64,000 nt of DNA from Lepisosteus oculatus. Lineage: Eukaryota > Chordata > Actinopteri > Semionotiformes > Lepisosteidae. The notes under the pieces were generated by a model, which was not told where the DNA came from, made no database searches, and was given only the letters and a program-made list of their open reading frames with translations. Both the position numbers and the translations under genes were made by a program. Position 1 is the first letter of the stretch. Every line of letters begins with the position of its first letter. Location of the stretch: positions 16,783,501-16,847,500 of the forward strand of contig NC_090700.1 of NCBI RefSeq assembly GCF_040954835.1. Reading direction: 5' to 3'. This document shows positions 1-10,600 of the stretch, piece by piece.

Positions 1-244
1 TGCAAGCCATCTTCAACATGTGGACATAGAATTCTGCTGAAATAGAAAAGATGTTACATTAGCAATTATATTTAATATTTATAATATTCTCTGTTTAACC
101 CATGTTTTTAACAAGGAATGGAACCATCGTTGTTAAAAAGTCTATCCCTGTCATCTTCGGGTGTAAAAATGTCTGTATTTCCTTCTTTGTAGGCTTTTTG
201 TCTGGGGGCAGGCAGTTCAGAGTGTGCCTTGTGTGTTTTTATAG

Positions 245-306
245 GTCGTACTGGGACAATGGTGTGTACATGGCTCATTGACAGCGACCAGTTTGAGAGT
301 GCAAAG
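245..306 (+). CDS. tpte: TPTE exon: end of phosphatase P-loop
   Basis: 62-base exon after the acceptor tttttatag and before the donor gtatcc. The first two bases complete a Gly codon. It then encodes [20 protein letters not shown], the end of the CX5R loop and the following helix. Confidence 0.9.
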
Positions 307-3300
307 GTATCCTGACCAGCAAGGCAATACTGTCAGAGAATCCCTTTAGAGAATTCAACCACAACGTACAGTAGCCCTGTTTACATTCATATAACATGTT
401 TAAATCATTAGGGCCTCAAAGTGCCACTGTAGATAGTCAGACAGGAAAGCAAGTTAACAATGGATTAACACTGGAACGAAAGGTATATAATATCATGCTG
501 TACAAATAAAACTTTTACAATAATGTATATTTAGAAAAAATGATCATTGAAAAGTATGCCTTAAATTCTTTTTTTTAATCTGAAACATTAAATGCAAAAA
601 GCAAAATAAATACTTAAAGTAATTGAATTCCAAATATAAATTGTCTTAGAGACGTGCTTTTATCTTTGATTTCAAATTATCAAGAGGTTCTGCCCAATCC
701 GCAAAAGAGAGGAGCTACCTACGTTAGCTCAAGATGTTTAGTTCATTTGCACGAGAAATTTGTGCTCACTACAACAGAGGATGTGTAGTACAGATTCAGT
801 AATAATCCCTTTCAACTGCTGGATAGTTTTGTGTTTTTCCCCTTTTAAAACAACCATGTCATGGTACTACATGCTATTTAATTAGATTCTTATTAAAAAC
901 TTTACCTTGTTTGCATTTTTTAAGGAAAGTCTGGATTATTTTGGGGAGAGAAGAACGGACACAAGCATGAGCTCAAAGTTCCAAGGAGTAGAGACGCCTT
1001 CACAGGTACAAATAAAGCATTGTTGAAAGCTAAATTCACTATCATGCTTTAAGGCTTTTGATGTTTTGTTTTCTTTTAACAATACAGATAGCTAGTTGTC
1101 AGATTTCTCTTTGAAAAGTGGAAAATGTATAAATAAAAGTAATAATAATTCCTTGCATTTGTGTACTGCTTTTAATCCTGAAGCATCCTCCAGTGCTTTG
1201 CATATACAGTAGGAGGGAACTCATTTCATCCACCGCTGAGGTGCAACACCCATCTGGGTGACGTGCCAGCAGATCACGTGCAGAAGATATTGCTTCACCA
1301 ATTGGATAAGAGGGCATTTTAGGTAGGCCACATCACAGAAGTCCAGGGTAGAATCTAACCAGGACAAAAAATGTTAGTGCCCCTACTCCTCGGAACATTC
1401 AAATGGGATCTTTAATGGGCATAGAGTCCTTGATTTAACAGCTCAACCAAAAGGATGATACTTCCTATAGCACATTTTGCTTGCTGTCCCGTTATAATGG
1501 GACATTGGTTTGGAAATTCTGGAGTGCCACCTGCTGGTCTACCAGCACCTAATAACTGAAGGCTGTATATGTAGAAAAATGGTTATTGAAATGTACGCCT
1601 TAAATTCTTTTTCAATCTGTAATTGAAACAACAAATGTAAAAAGCAAAATAAATACTTAAGATGTTCCCCATCCCAATACTGGCCAGGCCCAGCCTTGCT
1701 TAAATGCTCTGTATATGGATAGATCTGGAAGCCCTTTAAGTCCTGGGGGTTGATTTTCAGTACCTGAGAAGGTCATTTTTTCTCATCTTAAACTGTGGCT
1801 GCCTTTTGGGTATTTGAATGGGATACCAAGGTGACAATTGCTGAGGTCTAGTTTATAAGATAGTGAGTCCATTATTTTTTGAGGGAGAGTCTTGTTTCTG
1901 TGCTTTACAGAGCAGGTACGTGGGGTATTATGAGATCATGAAAAACAAGTACAACAGGCAGCTACCTCCTGAGAAGAGCTTGAAAATTCGAAGCATTCGA
2001 ATCCATTCCATACTGGGTAAGAGTGCTAAGACTGTCTGTTTCTCTTAAGTGCAGGCACTGCTGATGTGCATCCAAGTCTGTGAAGTGGAAATTGTGTACT
2101 CTTTGTCATTTCTTTCCATAAAAGCTTTAGACTTTGAATCCTGAATATGATTTTATGTGATTTTATAAATGCGTCTGTGCTGGATCTGCATGTTACCAGA
2201 ACTCTTCACAGGACTGAAACGAGAATTGGGAATTGGCAGCTCCTTCGTTTAATCCAGCAAAGGATTATGTTGCTGAGTTAAATATTGATCACATACAGTA
2301 GTTCTTTAAATAATTTTCTGAAAATAATTTTAAAATGACAAAATAGAAGCAATGGGATTCATTTTTTCAATAACCTCTCAAAATCTGCAATGATGTATTT
2401 AGCTGTCAGTTTAGTCTTCCAAAGATAAAATACAATCAGATCCTTCAGACAAGTAAAGATTTAATCAGAATGAACAGGGAAGCACGACCCAGAGAGCACA
2501 AGTGGAACTTTATGTGGAAGTACTTTAAAAACCCGAGAACAAGAGGCACTTCTTTATCCAAAGGGTTGATTGAAGATGAAACAAGCTACCCAGTCCTGTT
2601 GTTGGAACCAATACCCTTCCTTCTCTCAACAAAATGGATGAGATCCTGGGACTAATTAAATTCAAAATACAAAACAGGCTAGATGTGCCAATGGCCTCTT
2701 CTCACTTGTAGCGTTTATGGTCTTATTTTCAAAAGAAACGCATGGGGGAGTCGTCAGCCATTTTATATCAGGTAAAAAATGATGAAAAAGAAGACATATC
2801 CCAAAACCATTTGTAAATACAATCTCTGTATTAACCAGTAACACACTAAAAGACAAGAATCTAATTATTAATAAATATCGGTTCTAAAACATTTTACAAA
2901 ATAAATTATGCTTTGGCTAATTTCTGTTCATTTACCCACTAAATAAAATGAGTCCTGCTGATCAGTTCTTTGTCTTCTCAGGTGTGGGAAAAGGCAATGG
3001 CAGTGACCTGAAGGTGAAGATTATTGTGAAGAAGGAGACAGCCTTCCAGTGTGTTTGTGCCACTCAGGAAAACTGTACGGTAGGCCATGCTCGTCTCGAG
3101 AGTCGATGTCGCACTCTCTGAGCTCTGCATCCAAAGTGAAGCTACAGTAGCGAACCTGCATTGTACTACTGCCATCTCATCTTCAGAGAGCAGTTTTAGG
3201 AAAAGTGATTGAAATCCAGATACTCGTGATAGCTATGGTACACTGTTTCCTACCTAACCATATTCCTGGCAGATCTTGCTTTCCAGTAAAATCCCATTTA

Positions 3301-4705
3301 AACCCCTGAACATTAATTCAGTTTACATATTTACATTTTAGAACATCCTGAGATGAATTTGTGAATTTGCCAATGGAATGCCAAGTTAGATATGTTTGTT
3401 TCTGTGGTTAAAATGGGTCATTTGTCATTGCCAAGACACCAAATTGTATTTCTAGATTTAGGATTACCAGGTAACATGCTGGTTTAGCTGTGCATTGTTA
3501 AATGGGATATAGTATGGTCATTTTACATCGAGTTGTGTTTTGCAGCTGTTTCCTGACGCTGGCAGCAATGCTGTTGTTATCAGTTTATCAGAGGGTCCTG
3601 TTGTGAGCGGAGATGTGAAGGTCATGTTCGAGTCCAGTGCTGTAAGTATCACAAGTTTAAAGTAGTGTAGTGTATTACTTTGATATGAAAGACATCTACA
3701 TCAGTAATGACAAAGATAAGCAAATAATACAGAGTACTTAACAAAGGAAGTGTGACGTTTTTGTGGTGTATATTCAATTCAGTACCTCAAGGATATTTGT
3801 AAGGTATGTGCCGGAATGTGGAACTTTCAACTGTGCCTTGTTTAACTAATAAAATATAAAATTATAATAAAACAATTAAAACATCTCAGGTAAAGCACTG
3901 ACAACACTTTAGATGTCTGTAGACATCTATAAACTGCCTCAAGACAGAAATAAAACATTTTCCTTTTACCAGTTCCTAGTATACCTTTTTTCTACCCCAG
4001 GGTCTTCCTAAAGGCTATGAAGACTGTCCCTTCTATTTCTGGTTTAACACTTCTTTTATTGAAAAGAACAGGTAGGTCATTTCTCATAATGGAAATACAT
4101 TTCATTCTTTGCATACCAAGAAACAAAATGTAATTACGATCTCTTAATCCAGTGATTTAAACTAGGGATTTTTAAAGCTGGAAAATTGCTGATTATTTTT
4201 TCTGATGACTTCAATACTTTTTGTCATCATTTAGAATATCAGTGAAAATGGGAAACCTAACCACAAATTCTGAAATAAGCAGTCAGTGTTAAATGATAGT
4301 TCAGGTGGGTAGCTACATCAGCATACATAGGAATGTTCCTGCAAAGGAACAAGTAATAGGTTTATTCCATGCTGAAAAGAGAAGAAAGGAAACACAACGT
4401 TTCGGCCTTTGCAGTGTTAAATGATGATCACCATCAATAAGGACACAGAATCACAGATCAGCACAAATACTACAATATTATTCTTCTTTAAGCTGTTCCA
4501 ACAAGGTTAGAACCTGGTGGAGTCGAATTTCATATTCTACAGCATTTATCTTGAAAGACGTTTTTTAATTGCTTATATTCAAAGTCTCATCTCTTCCTGT
4601 AGGCTCTACCTCTCTCGAGAGGAGCTTGACAACCCGCACAAGCCAAAGACTTGGAGCATCTACAAAGAGGACTTTGCAGTGGAGCTGGCCTTCAGTGAGG
4701 TCTAA
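245..4705 (+). CDS. tpte: TPTE / voltage-sensing phosphatase, 3' part of gene (7 coding exons)
   Basis: C-terminal 204 residues of a PTEN-like phosphoinositide phosphatase of the TPTE/TPTE2 (VSP) family, which dephosphorylates phosphoinositides at membranes. Joined exons: 245-306, 925-1005, 1911-2016, 2982-3079, 3546-3641, 4001-4071 and 4603-4705. All have GT-AG borders and compatible phases (total 617 bases = 2 + 205 codons with stop). The first exon opens at the Arg of the CX5R phosphatase loop (RTGTMVC). The next carries YFGERRTD and [10 protein letters not shown], followed by C2-domain strands ([14 protein letters not shown]) and the conserved C-terminal region RxELDNPHK. The voltage-sensor segments and catalytic Cys must lie left of the window. 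Identification is by remembered similarity to human TPTE2. PTEN itself is less likely because of the GVETPSQ and GSDLKVKI wording. No frameshift or stop is seen, so this looks functional. Confidence 0.93.
524..617 (+). repeat. Local 94-base repeat, copy 1 (TPTE intron)
   Basis: Shares long identical words (gccttaaattctttt, aaaagcaaaataaatactta) with 1564-1660 in the same order, with small indels. It lies in the intron before the GERRTD exon. The family is not recognised. Confidence 0.75.
925..1005 (+). CDS. tpte: TPTE exon: phosphatase domain C-terminal helices
   Basis: 81-base, phase-0 exon of 27 codons ([14 protein letters not shown]... ending GVETPSQ), preceded by ttttttaag and followed by gtacaa. 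The YFGERRTD motif is typical of PTEN/TPTE phosphatases. Confidence 0.92.
1137..1712 (-). repeat. 5S-rRNA-derived SINE-like element, antisense, interrupted
   Basis: Read on the minus strand, the head at about 1680-1712 (AGCAAGGCTGGGCCTGG) resembles the internal promoter part of 5S rRNA. The far end near 1139-1150 is an ATTATTATT tail like that of the copy at 8359-8920. Between head and body lies a foreign block, 1564-1660, also found at 524-617. The body differs from the copies at 8 kb and 30 kb, so it is probably another subfamily. Confidence 0.6.
1564..1660 (+). repeat. Local repeat, copy 2, inside a SINE
   Basis: Second copy of the 524-617 sequence. It replaces or interrupts the SINE at 1137-1712 between its body and its 5S-like head. 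Confidence 0.75.
1911..2016 (+). CDS. tpte: TPTE exon: phosphatase-C2 junction
   Basis: Acceptor tgctttacag, donor gtaaga. It encodes [20 protein letters not shown] and then a basic stretch rich in I and R, corresponding to the SRYVGYF and LPP segment of human TPTE2 just before the C2 domain. It ends with the first base of a Gly codon. Confidence 0.92.
2982..3079 (+). CDS. tpte: TPTE exon: C2 domain, first strands
   Basis: Acceptor tcttctcag, donor gtaggc. 98 bases encode [19 protein letters not shown] and then a Cys-containing strand ending ENCT. This matches the start of the TPTE2 C2 domain. Confidence 0.92.
3546..3641 (+). CDS. tpte: TPTE exon: C2 domain middle
   Basis: Acceptor ttttgcag, donor gtaagt. 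32 codons in phase 0 encode [18 protein letters not shown] and then a [11 protein letters not shown] strand. The wording is typical of PTEN-family C2 domains. Confidence 0.91.
4001..4071 (+). CDS. tpte: TPTE exon: C2 domain, FWFNT segment
   Basis: Acceptor tttttctaccccag, donor gtaggt. It encodes [19 protein letters not shown], the conserved FWFNT strand of TPTE/PTEN C2 domains, and ends with the first two bases of an Arg codon. Confidence 0.92.
4284..4425 (+). repeat. Short SINE-like element (GGTGGGTAGCT family) with 14-base target-site duplication
   Basis: The core 4298-4411 contains ggtgggtagct, ctgcaaaggaacaagtaat, aggtttattccatgctgaaa and aacgtttcggcc. It is flanked by the perfect direct repeat cagtgttaaatgat at 4284-4297 and 4412-4425. 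A related copy lies at 17642-17786. It sits in the last TPTE intron. Confidence 0.8.
4603..4705 (+). CDS. tpte: TPTE last coding exon with stop
   Basis: Acceptor tcttcctgtag. One base completes Arg, followed by [17 protein letters not shown] and a C-terminus ending AFSEV before TAA. The RxELDNPHK block is the conserved end of the C2 domain. Confidence 0.92.
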
Positions 4706-5045
4706 CTACGAGCTCTGTTGCTAAGAGGACCTCGAACGAAGGAGATCTGAACTCTCCTTTTTGCGAGTTACACTTCCCTGTACTGAACCCTCTGATATTT
4801 TGATAGACCACAAGAACATTTTGGTTACAGCATACACTGTCTCTTCTAGAGCAGAGTGGTGTACAATTTGGACCAAATTGCTTTACTGTTCACACCTTTA
4901 GCTCAGGATTTTCAGTACAGCGGGAATGTGATGTATATAATAGACTCATGAAGGGTTTGTTAACCTAATTCTCTTTTTTTATGAACAGTGTTTATGCGCC
5001 ATATTCTTTCAAGTCAAAATGCACATTTAAATTAAAAAGACTTGA

Positions 5046-5051
5046 AATAAA
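5046..5051 (+). promoter_or_regulatory. Probable TPTE polyadenylation signal
   Basis: The first AATAAA after the TPTE stop, about 340 bases downstream. A second one at 5423-5428 is an alternative. The transcript end is inferred. Confidence 0.45.
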
Positions 5052-6864
5052 CCACCAAAGAATTCACATACAATTTATGTCTGTACATCTGAATAATACT
5101 TTTCACTATTTGACCACTTTATTGGGGGAGTACAGTATACCTAAATCAGGTATTACATACTGGACAGAGATAGGCAGAGGATCACATTGACAAAACATAT
5201 AACTAAACTTGCAGTTCGTCTGAGACTTATATAGCACCAGATATCATATTGCAGTTATATGTTCTTCCTAGCCAGACATACTGTGGTTGGAGCCAAGCCC
5301 AACAATGGTGCTTTCCAAGTGCTGCATTAAAGTGTTGAAAACTGATGATAAGCCTCTTCTATCTGTTCATACATGGTCATGAGGCCAATACAATTCCAAG
5401 TCCAACCTGTCACTATTCTAATAATAAATAATCCATGTACATAAACCAATATTATGGAAGAACAGATACTGTTCTGTGATTCGAATAATTGGTGCTTTCC
5501 AGTTCTTATTACTTGATCATTAATAAATTACTTTCCCTTTTAGAAAAAAAATATAACTCCACAGAGAAAAAGCACATGTGTAAAAACAGAAAATCTTACA
5601 TGCAGAAAAGTACAGAGAAAATAGCGACAATGTCTTTGAAACATATTTTTGTAGTTATTAAGTATTATTGCTCCATGCAGCATTGGGAAACTAAACTTAA
5701 TTGTTTATTTTTTTGCTGTCCTTCCATTCATGTTAGGTGTAGCTTCTCCCAAGAGTAGTTATTTTTCACTTTAGATTGAAGTGGTGTCACTGTCACTGCA
5801 CATGTTTGAGTGATTTGGCTTTGGAACAACAAACACAGGGGAAACGTGGGGGCTATTTATAAGTTAGCACTGTCTGCAAAATTGCTAATAGTCGGACTTA
5901 AGTTGAACGTCTAACTGAAAGGATTGAACAGAGATATTGTAGAGTAGTAACTTCTTCAGGAAACTCCCAACTAAAAAATGCCCTGGGCTCCAACCTGGGT
6001 TAGATTTTGGCAGTTTGAATTGAGTCCAGGGTAGAGAAGCTTGGAGAATTACTTATCTCCATTACCTCTATATATCCCTGTGCTTATGGCAGGCAGCATT
6101 TGCTGCAGAAATCCCTGATAGAGAGGAAAATATTGTTTACAAAGCTTCTTTTAATAAAGAAATGCACCTAACTGCACAGCTACGTCTCAGTAAAGCCTAT
6201 TATTGCACTGGTATGAAATATAATGATGTGGTAAATTCAGGGAGTGTTGATTTGATTGTCTGGTATGAAATTGTTTCCATAATAACATAGGACAGTTTTG
6301 AATACATAATGTGAAAGCAGTCACCCACAGACAACCTCATGTTCTATCATAGACTCGGGTTTAAAGGAAAATTGATTAGTTGTTTTGCTGCAAAGTCCTA
6401 TATGTGCTGGTTCAGCAGATGACTGAAGAAAATTTGAAAAGCATCATTTTCCCATAAACTGTACAGAATACTTTTCAAATGCTTCAGATTTTCCTGTCAA
6501 AGCTGGCCTTCACAGCTGTAATCATAATTCCTGAATATATTTAAATAATTACATATTTATGCAAAATGTCTTCTTTAAAAATATTTTTTAGAATTTTTTC
6601 CCTAAAATTTTACTCTCAAAATTGGAGGCCACAGTGGTTAGTGTAATTACTGTTTCAAGCTGGGAGTGCTTTGTAATACATAAAAATAGCCTGAACAGTC
6701 TATGGCAGTTCCTAAAAATTCTTAATAACACACAAAATGTATTTCTTTGAAAAGCAACCAAAAACTATTTAATTTTTGTTTGATATCTCCAGATTGGGAC
6801 ATCATTCACGAGATGGCCAATTTACTCAACTTCTGTCACTCTTTTCTGCATCATCCATGAATTG

Positions 6865-6870
6865 TTTATT
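6865..6870 (-). promoter_or_regulatory. Candidate SLC25A15 polyadenylation signal
   Basis: AATAAA on the minus strand (tttatt on plus), about 610 bases past the SLC25A15 stop and the nearest canonical signal noticed. Use is inferred. Confidence 0.4.
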
Positions 6871-7478
6871 TTTTTATAATTTAAAAATAGATGAATATGT
6901 TTTTCGTGCTCCTCTATTTAAGAATTGACCAATGTTGAGCAACCTTCAGTCCAGAAAGGGAAGAAGGAAGACGAAACACAATTGTTGTCAAGCCAGTAGA
7001 GATAAGCTATTGACTGGGTACTGATGCCATTTACCAATGGTATCAGTGAAGACTGGTGGGGAAAAAAATAAGGCTGTAAAAAATGGGAAAAAATGACTAC
7101 ATTAAAAAAATATTCACAATCACTCCTTTCGTACATGGCATCTATTAAAATCTCTGATACTGTGAGACTTTTTCACACAGTGGTTCCACATAAGTCAGAA
7201 GACATTTAAAACCAGCTAGTTAAACCAGATTGTCCATTACCTTCTTTAGTCGTGTACTGAGATGCAAAATAGCATCTGTATGTTCAGTACAGCACAGATG
7301 GAGATGGGAGTGGGAAATTTTAATAACCAGGTGTATTTCGATTTCGACTGGAGTGTTTCGGAGCTAAGGATGGGGCAGTACACACTTTTTTAGAGACATA
7401 AAAACAAAAGTTTCAAGTTAAGAAAGCCTTTCAAGTAGAAAGGCTGGGGTGGAGGGCAACCTGAGGTAGGCTGAGAGA

Positions 7479-7600
7479 TCAGCTGTCAAACTGTTTCATC
7501 ATCATCTTCCTGCTGAGCTCGTAGGCTAGGAAGAGCGCTCCATTAGCTGGGAATGTCCGGATCATGGTTGGGGTCAAACCAGAATACAGTGCCGGAATGC
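7479..7600 (-). CDS. slc25a15: SLC25A15 last coding exon
   Basis: Minus-strand acceptor ctccctttccag. It encodes [20 protein letters not shown] and then [11 protein letters not shown] up to TGA at 7481-7479. This is the sixth transmembrane helix of the carrier. Confidence 0.94.
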
Positions 7601-10600
7601 CTGGAAAGGGAGAGTGTATTTTTGAACATACTGTACTCTTTCTTTTTTTATAGATATCTTTTGCTCTATATTATCCCCAAGGTGTTCCCAAAAGATGAAA
7701 AAGATTGGCATGTCATGTCATTTACCAAAAATTATACCATACGGTGTCGCGGGAAGCCGGAGCCTACCTAGCAAGCAATGAGGGCAAGGCAGGGTACAGC
7801 CTGGAAGGGCTGCCAGTCCATCACAGGGCAAGTGCAAGGCAATCATACAGGGGGACAATTTGGAAGCCACACTAAAGACGAGGGGGGAAATTTGGCCCGG
7901 CCACCGGGATATGTCCGTACTCTTATCGAGAAATGCCCGGGGATCTTTAATGACCACTGAGAGACCTCGGTTTAATGTCTCATCCGAAAGACAGCGCCAA
8001 CTACGGTATAGTGTCCCACCACTATACCGGGGCATTAGGACCCTAACAGTCCGCAGGGTGGGTGCCCCCCACTGGTCCCACTAACACCACTTCCAGCAGC
8101 AACCATAGCTTCCCAGGAGGTCTCTCATCCAGGTACTGGCCAGGCTCAACCCTGCTTAGCTTCAGTGGGCAGCCAGTTGAGAGCTGCAGGGTGAAATGGC
8201 TTCTGGCTTGAAACAGATGGTAATATTTGTAATTTTTACTTTAACAATATAAGAGCATTAAAGTGTCATTTTGATTTAAAATAAGCAAAAGCAAAAATAA
8301 GACCAAAACGAAGAAGACGTACAGTAATCCCTTTTATATTAAAAATCCCTTTTATAAGCCAGCAGCCATTTCACCCTGCAACTCACAACTGGCAACCCAC
8401 TGAAGCTAAGCAGGTGTGAAACTGGTCAGTATGTGGATGTGAGACCTCCTGGGAAAAACTAAGGTTGCTGTTGGAGGAGGTGTTAGTGGGGCCAGCAGGG
8501 GGCACTCACCCTGTGGTCCATGTGGGTCCTAATGCCCCAGTATAGTGACGGGGACACTATACTGTAAACAGGTGCCGTCCTTCGGATGAGACCTGACTCT
8601 CTATGGTCCTGACTCTCTATGGTTATTCAAAATCCCAGGGCGTTTCTCGTAAAGAGTAGGGGTGTAACCCCAGCATCCTGGCCAAATTTCCTATTGGCCC
8701 TTACCAATCATGGCCTCCTAATAATCCCCATCTATGAACTGGTTTCATTACTCTGCTCTCCTCCCCACTGATAGCTGATGTATGGTGAGTGTTCTGGCAC
8801 ACTATCCAGGTGGATGCTGCACATTGGTGGTGGTAGAGGGGAGTCCCCATTACCTGTAAAGTGCTTTGAGTGGAGTGTCCAGAAAACTGCTATATAAATG
8901 TAAGCAATTATTATTATATAAGGGAACACAGCCTTCTGCTTTACCTAGGACATCATACAATGGAAATACATGCAAAACATACAATGCATACATGCAAAAT
9001 CTATCTATAACATGAATACTATGGGAAATGGGAATATTCTATAACTGTTAGTGTTGTTCACTGTAATATTGTTGGACCTTTATTATCCAGTGGGCACTAA
9101 GGGGTGTTACCTTCATTCCTAACAATGCTATTGAAGGTCTTGAGGAAGCCTGCCTGCTTGCCAGCCATGGACAGGACTTGGATTCTGGATTTGACACAGT
9201 CAATGGGGTACACTGCCAGCCAGAGACAGGCACCCCCAAACCCTCCGCTGAACATCACGGGGAGCACTCCTGTACAAAGCAAAGCCACACAATCAGAACG
9301 ACAGGAAGTCCATATGCACCGTGTGAATGCTTCATGTTTCACATTTTAAAAATAGGGATTGCTTCAAATTGACGAGATCAAAATGTGTTAAATTGCAAGA
9401 TGACACTTCCTGCCTTTTCCTTTACTTTCAATCATGTCAGTTTTTAGTGTAGATTGATTTGAAATGAAAAGCCTTTTGTAAGAGTCTGTATTACATAATT
9501 TCATGTTGCATTTTAAGCAGGATTTCTCATTGTTTATTACAGCAACTGCTCTAGTTTTATAGTTCAACATGATCCATGACTAAAACAAAACAATGTGATC
9601 ATCAAGGAAGCTTACATAATCAGGGACAAACACAAAAACAATTTCATCATCAAGGAAGCTTACATAAATCATCAAAAACTCATCTTCATGACTAACTCGC
9701 AACATAACAAACTCAACTAATGATTTACAGTCACTTCTGGTTGTCCTACCACACAAAACGTTCAGCTTTCATTGAAAGGTAAGAGACTAAAATCAAACAA
9801 GAAGTGAAATGATTTTTAGAAAAGCTGATAATTTAATAGAAAAGTATTAGTATGGTACAGTACCTAGCTCTTCCTTGGTTTTCCCCCTGGATGCAAAAAT
9901 GGAACGGCTGAGCTCGTAGCCCCCGAAGAAAAAGAAGTATCCGGGGATCTCTCTCACCAGAGTGCTGCTCAGGCCTCGGTACATGCCCAGAGGCCCCTCA
10001 GACTGCAATATTGCCTTCACCACAGACCACACCGAGCTGAACACAGAACAGGACTGTCACCCGTCAGGCTCTGGCATACTAACCCAGGTTTTACAGCGGA
10101 CTGTCTTGGGTCTTGTGTTCCAAATTAAGGACCTGCAGTTTTCACAAGCATCTTTATATCATCAACTGCTGGGAAGGCTGATCATTTTAACCGGTTACTG
10201 TATGTCAGAGGTACACAAGTCAACACTAGCACTCCCTTTAAATGAACTACAGATTAAGAGTTGAAGGGAAGTTAAAACTGATGGTAATAAGGAAATAAGA
10301 AAACCTAGAACAACAGGATGTGTAAATGTGAGTGGTCATGAATATCACATTAGAACACTGTCCTGTTTCTTAAAAGTTTATGCTTACAACGTAAATACAC
10401 GGTGGAAGGTAAGTTAGTTTGATACCGCCTGTGAGACAATGTTGACCAAACTCCACTTTCTCGAGTAACAGCCGGTGAGATACAGATATAGCTTACACAA
10501 ATACAATGAAAAACATCAAGGTCAAACTGTCTGAGCTACAGCCTCTCCCTTACGGTACTTACGTCTGCCTTTCAGCTATCCTCCCAGAGGCCTCCATTTC

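Larger units (their letters stand above)
4706..7478. other. TPTE-SLC25A15 convergent spacer with both 3' UTRs
   Basis: AT-rich sequence between the TPTE stop and the SLC25A15 stop, which face each other tail to tail. It should hold both 3' UTRs. A weak tRNA-like stretch near 6627-6660 (cacagtggttagtg) may be a decayed SINE. No further coding exon is recognised. Confidence 0.6.

Noticed and set aside
1..244. TPTE exon with the catalytic Cys (HCKGGKG)
   Set aside because: No such motif is readable in any frame here; it must lie left of the window.
7718..8084. Overlapping ORFs on both strands near 7.7-8.1 kb
   Set aside because: They fall inside SINE sequence and have no protein-like features.
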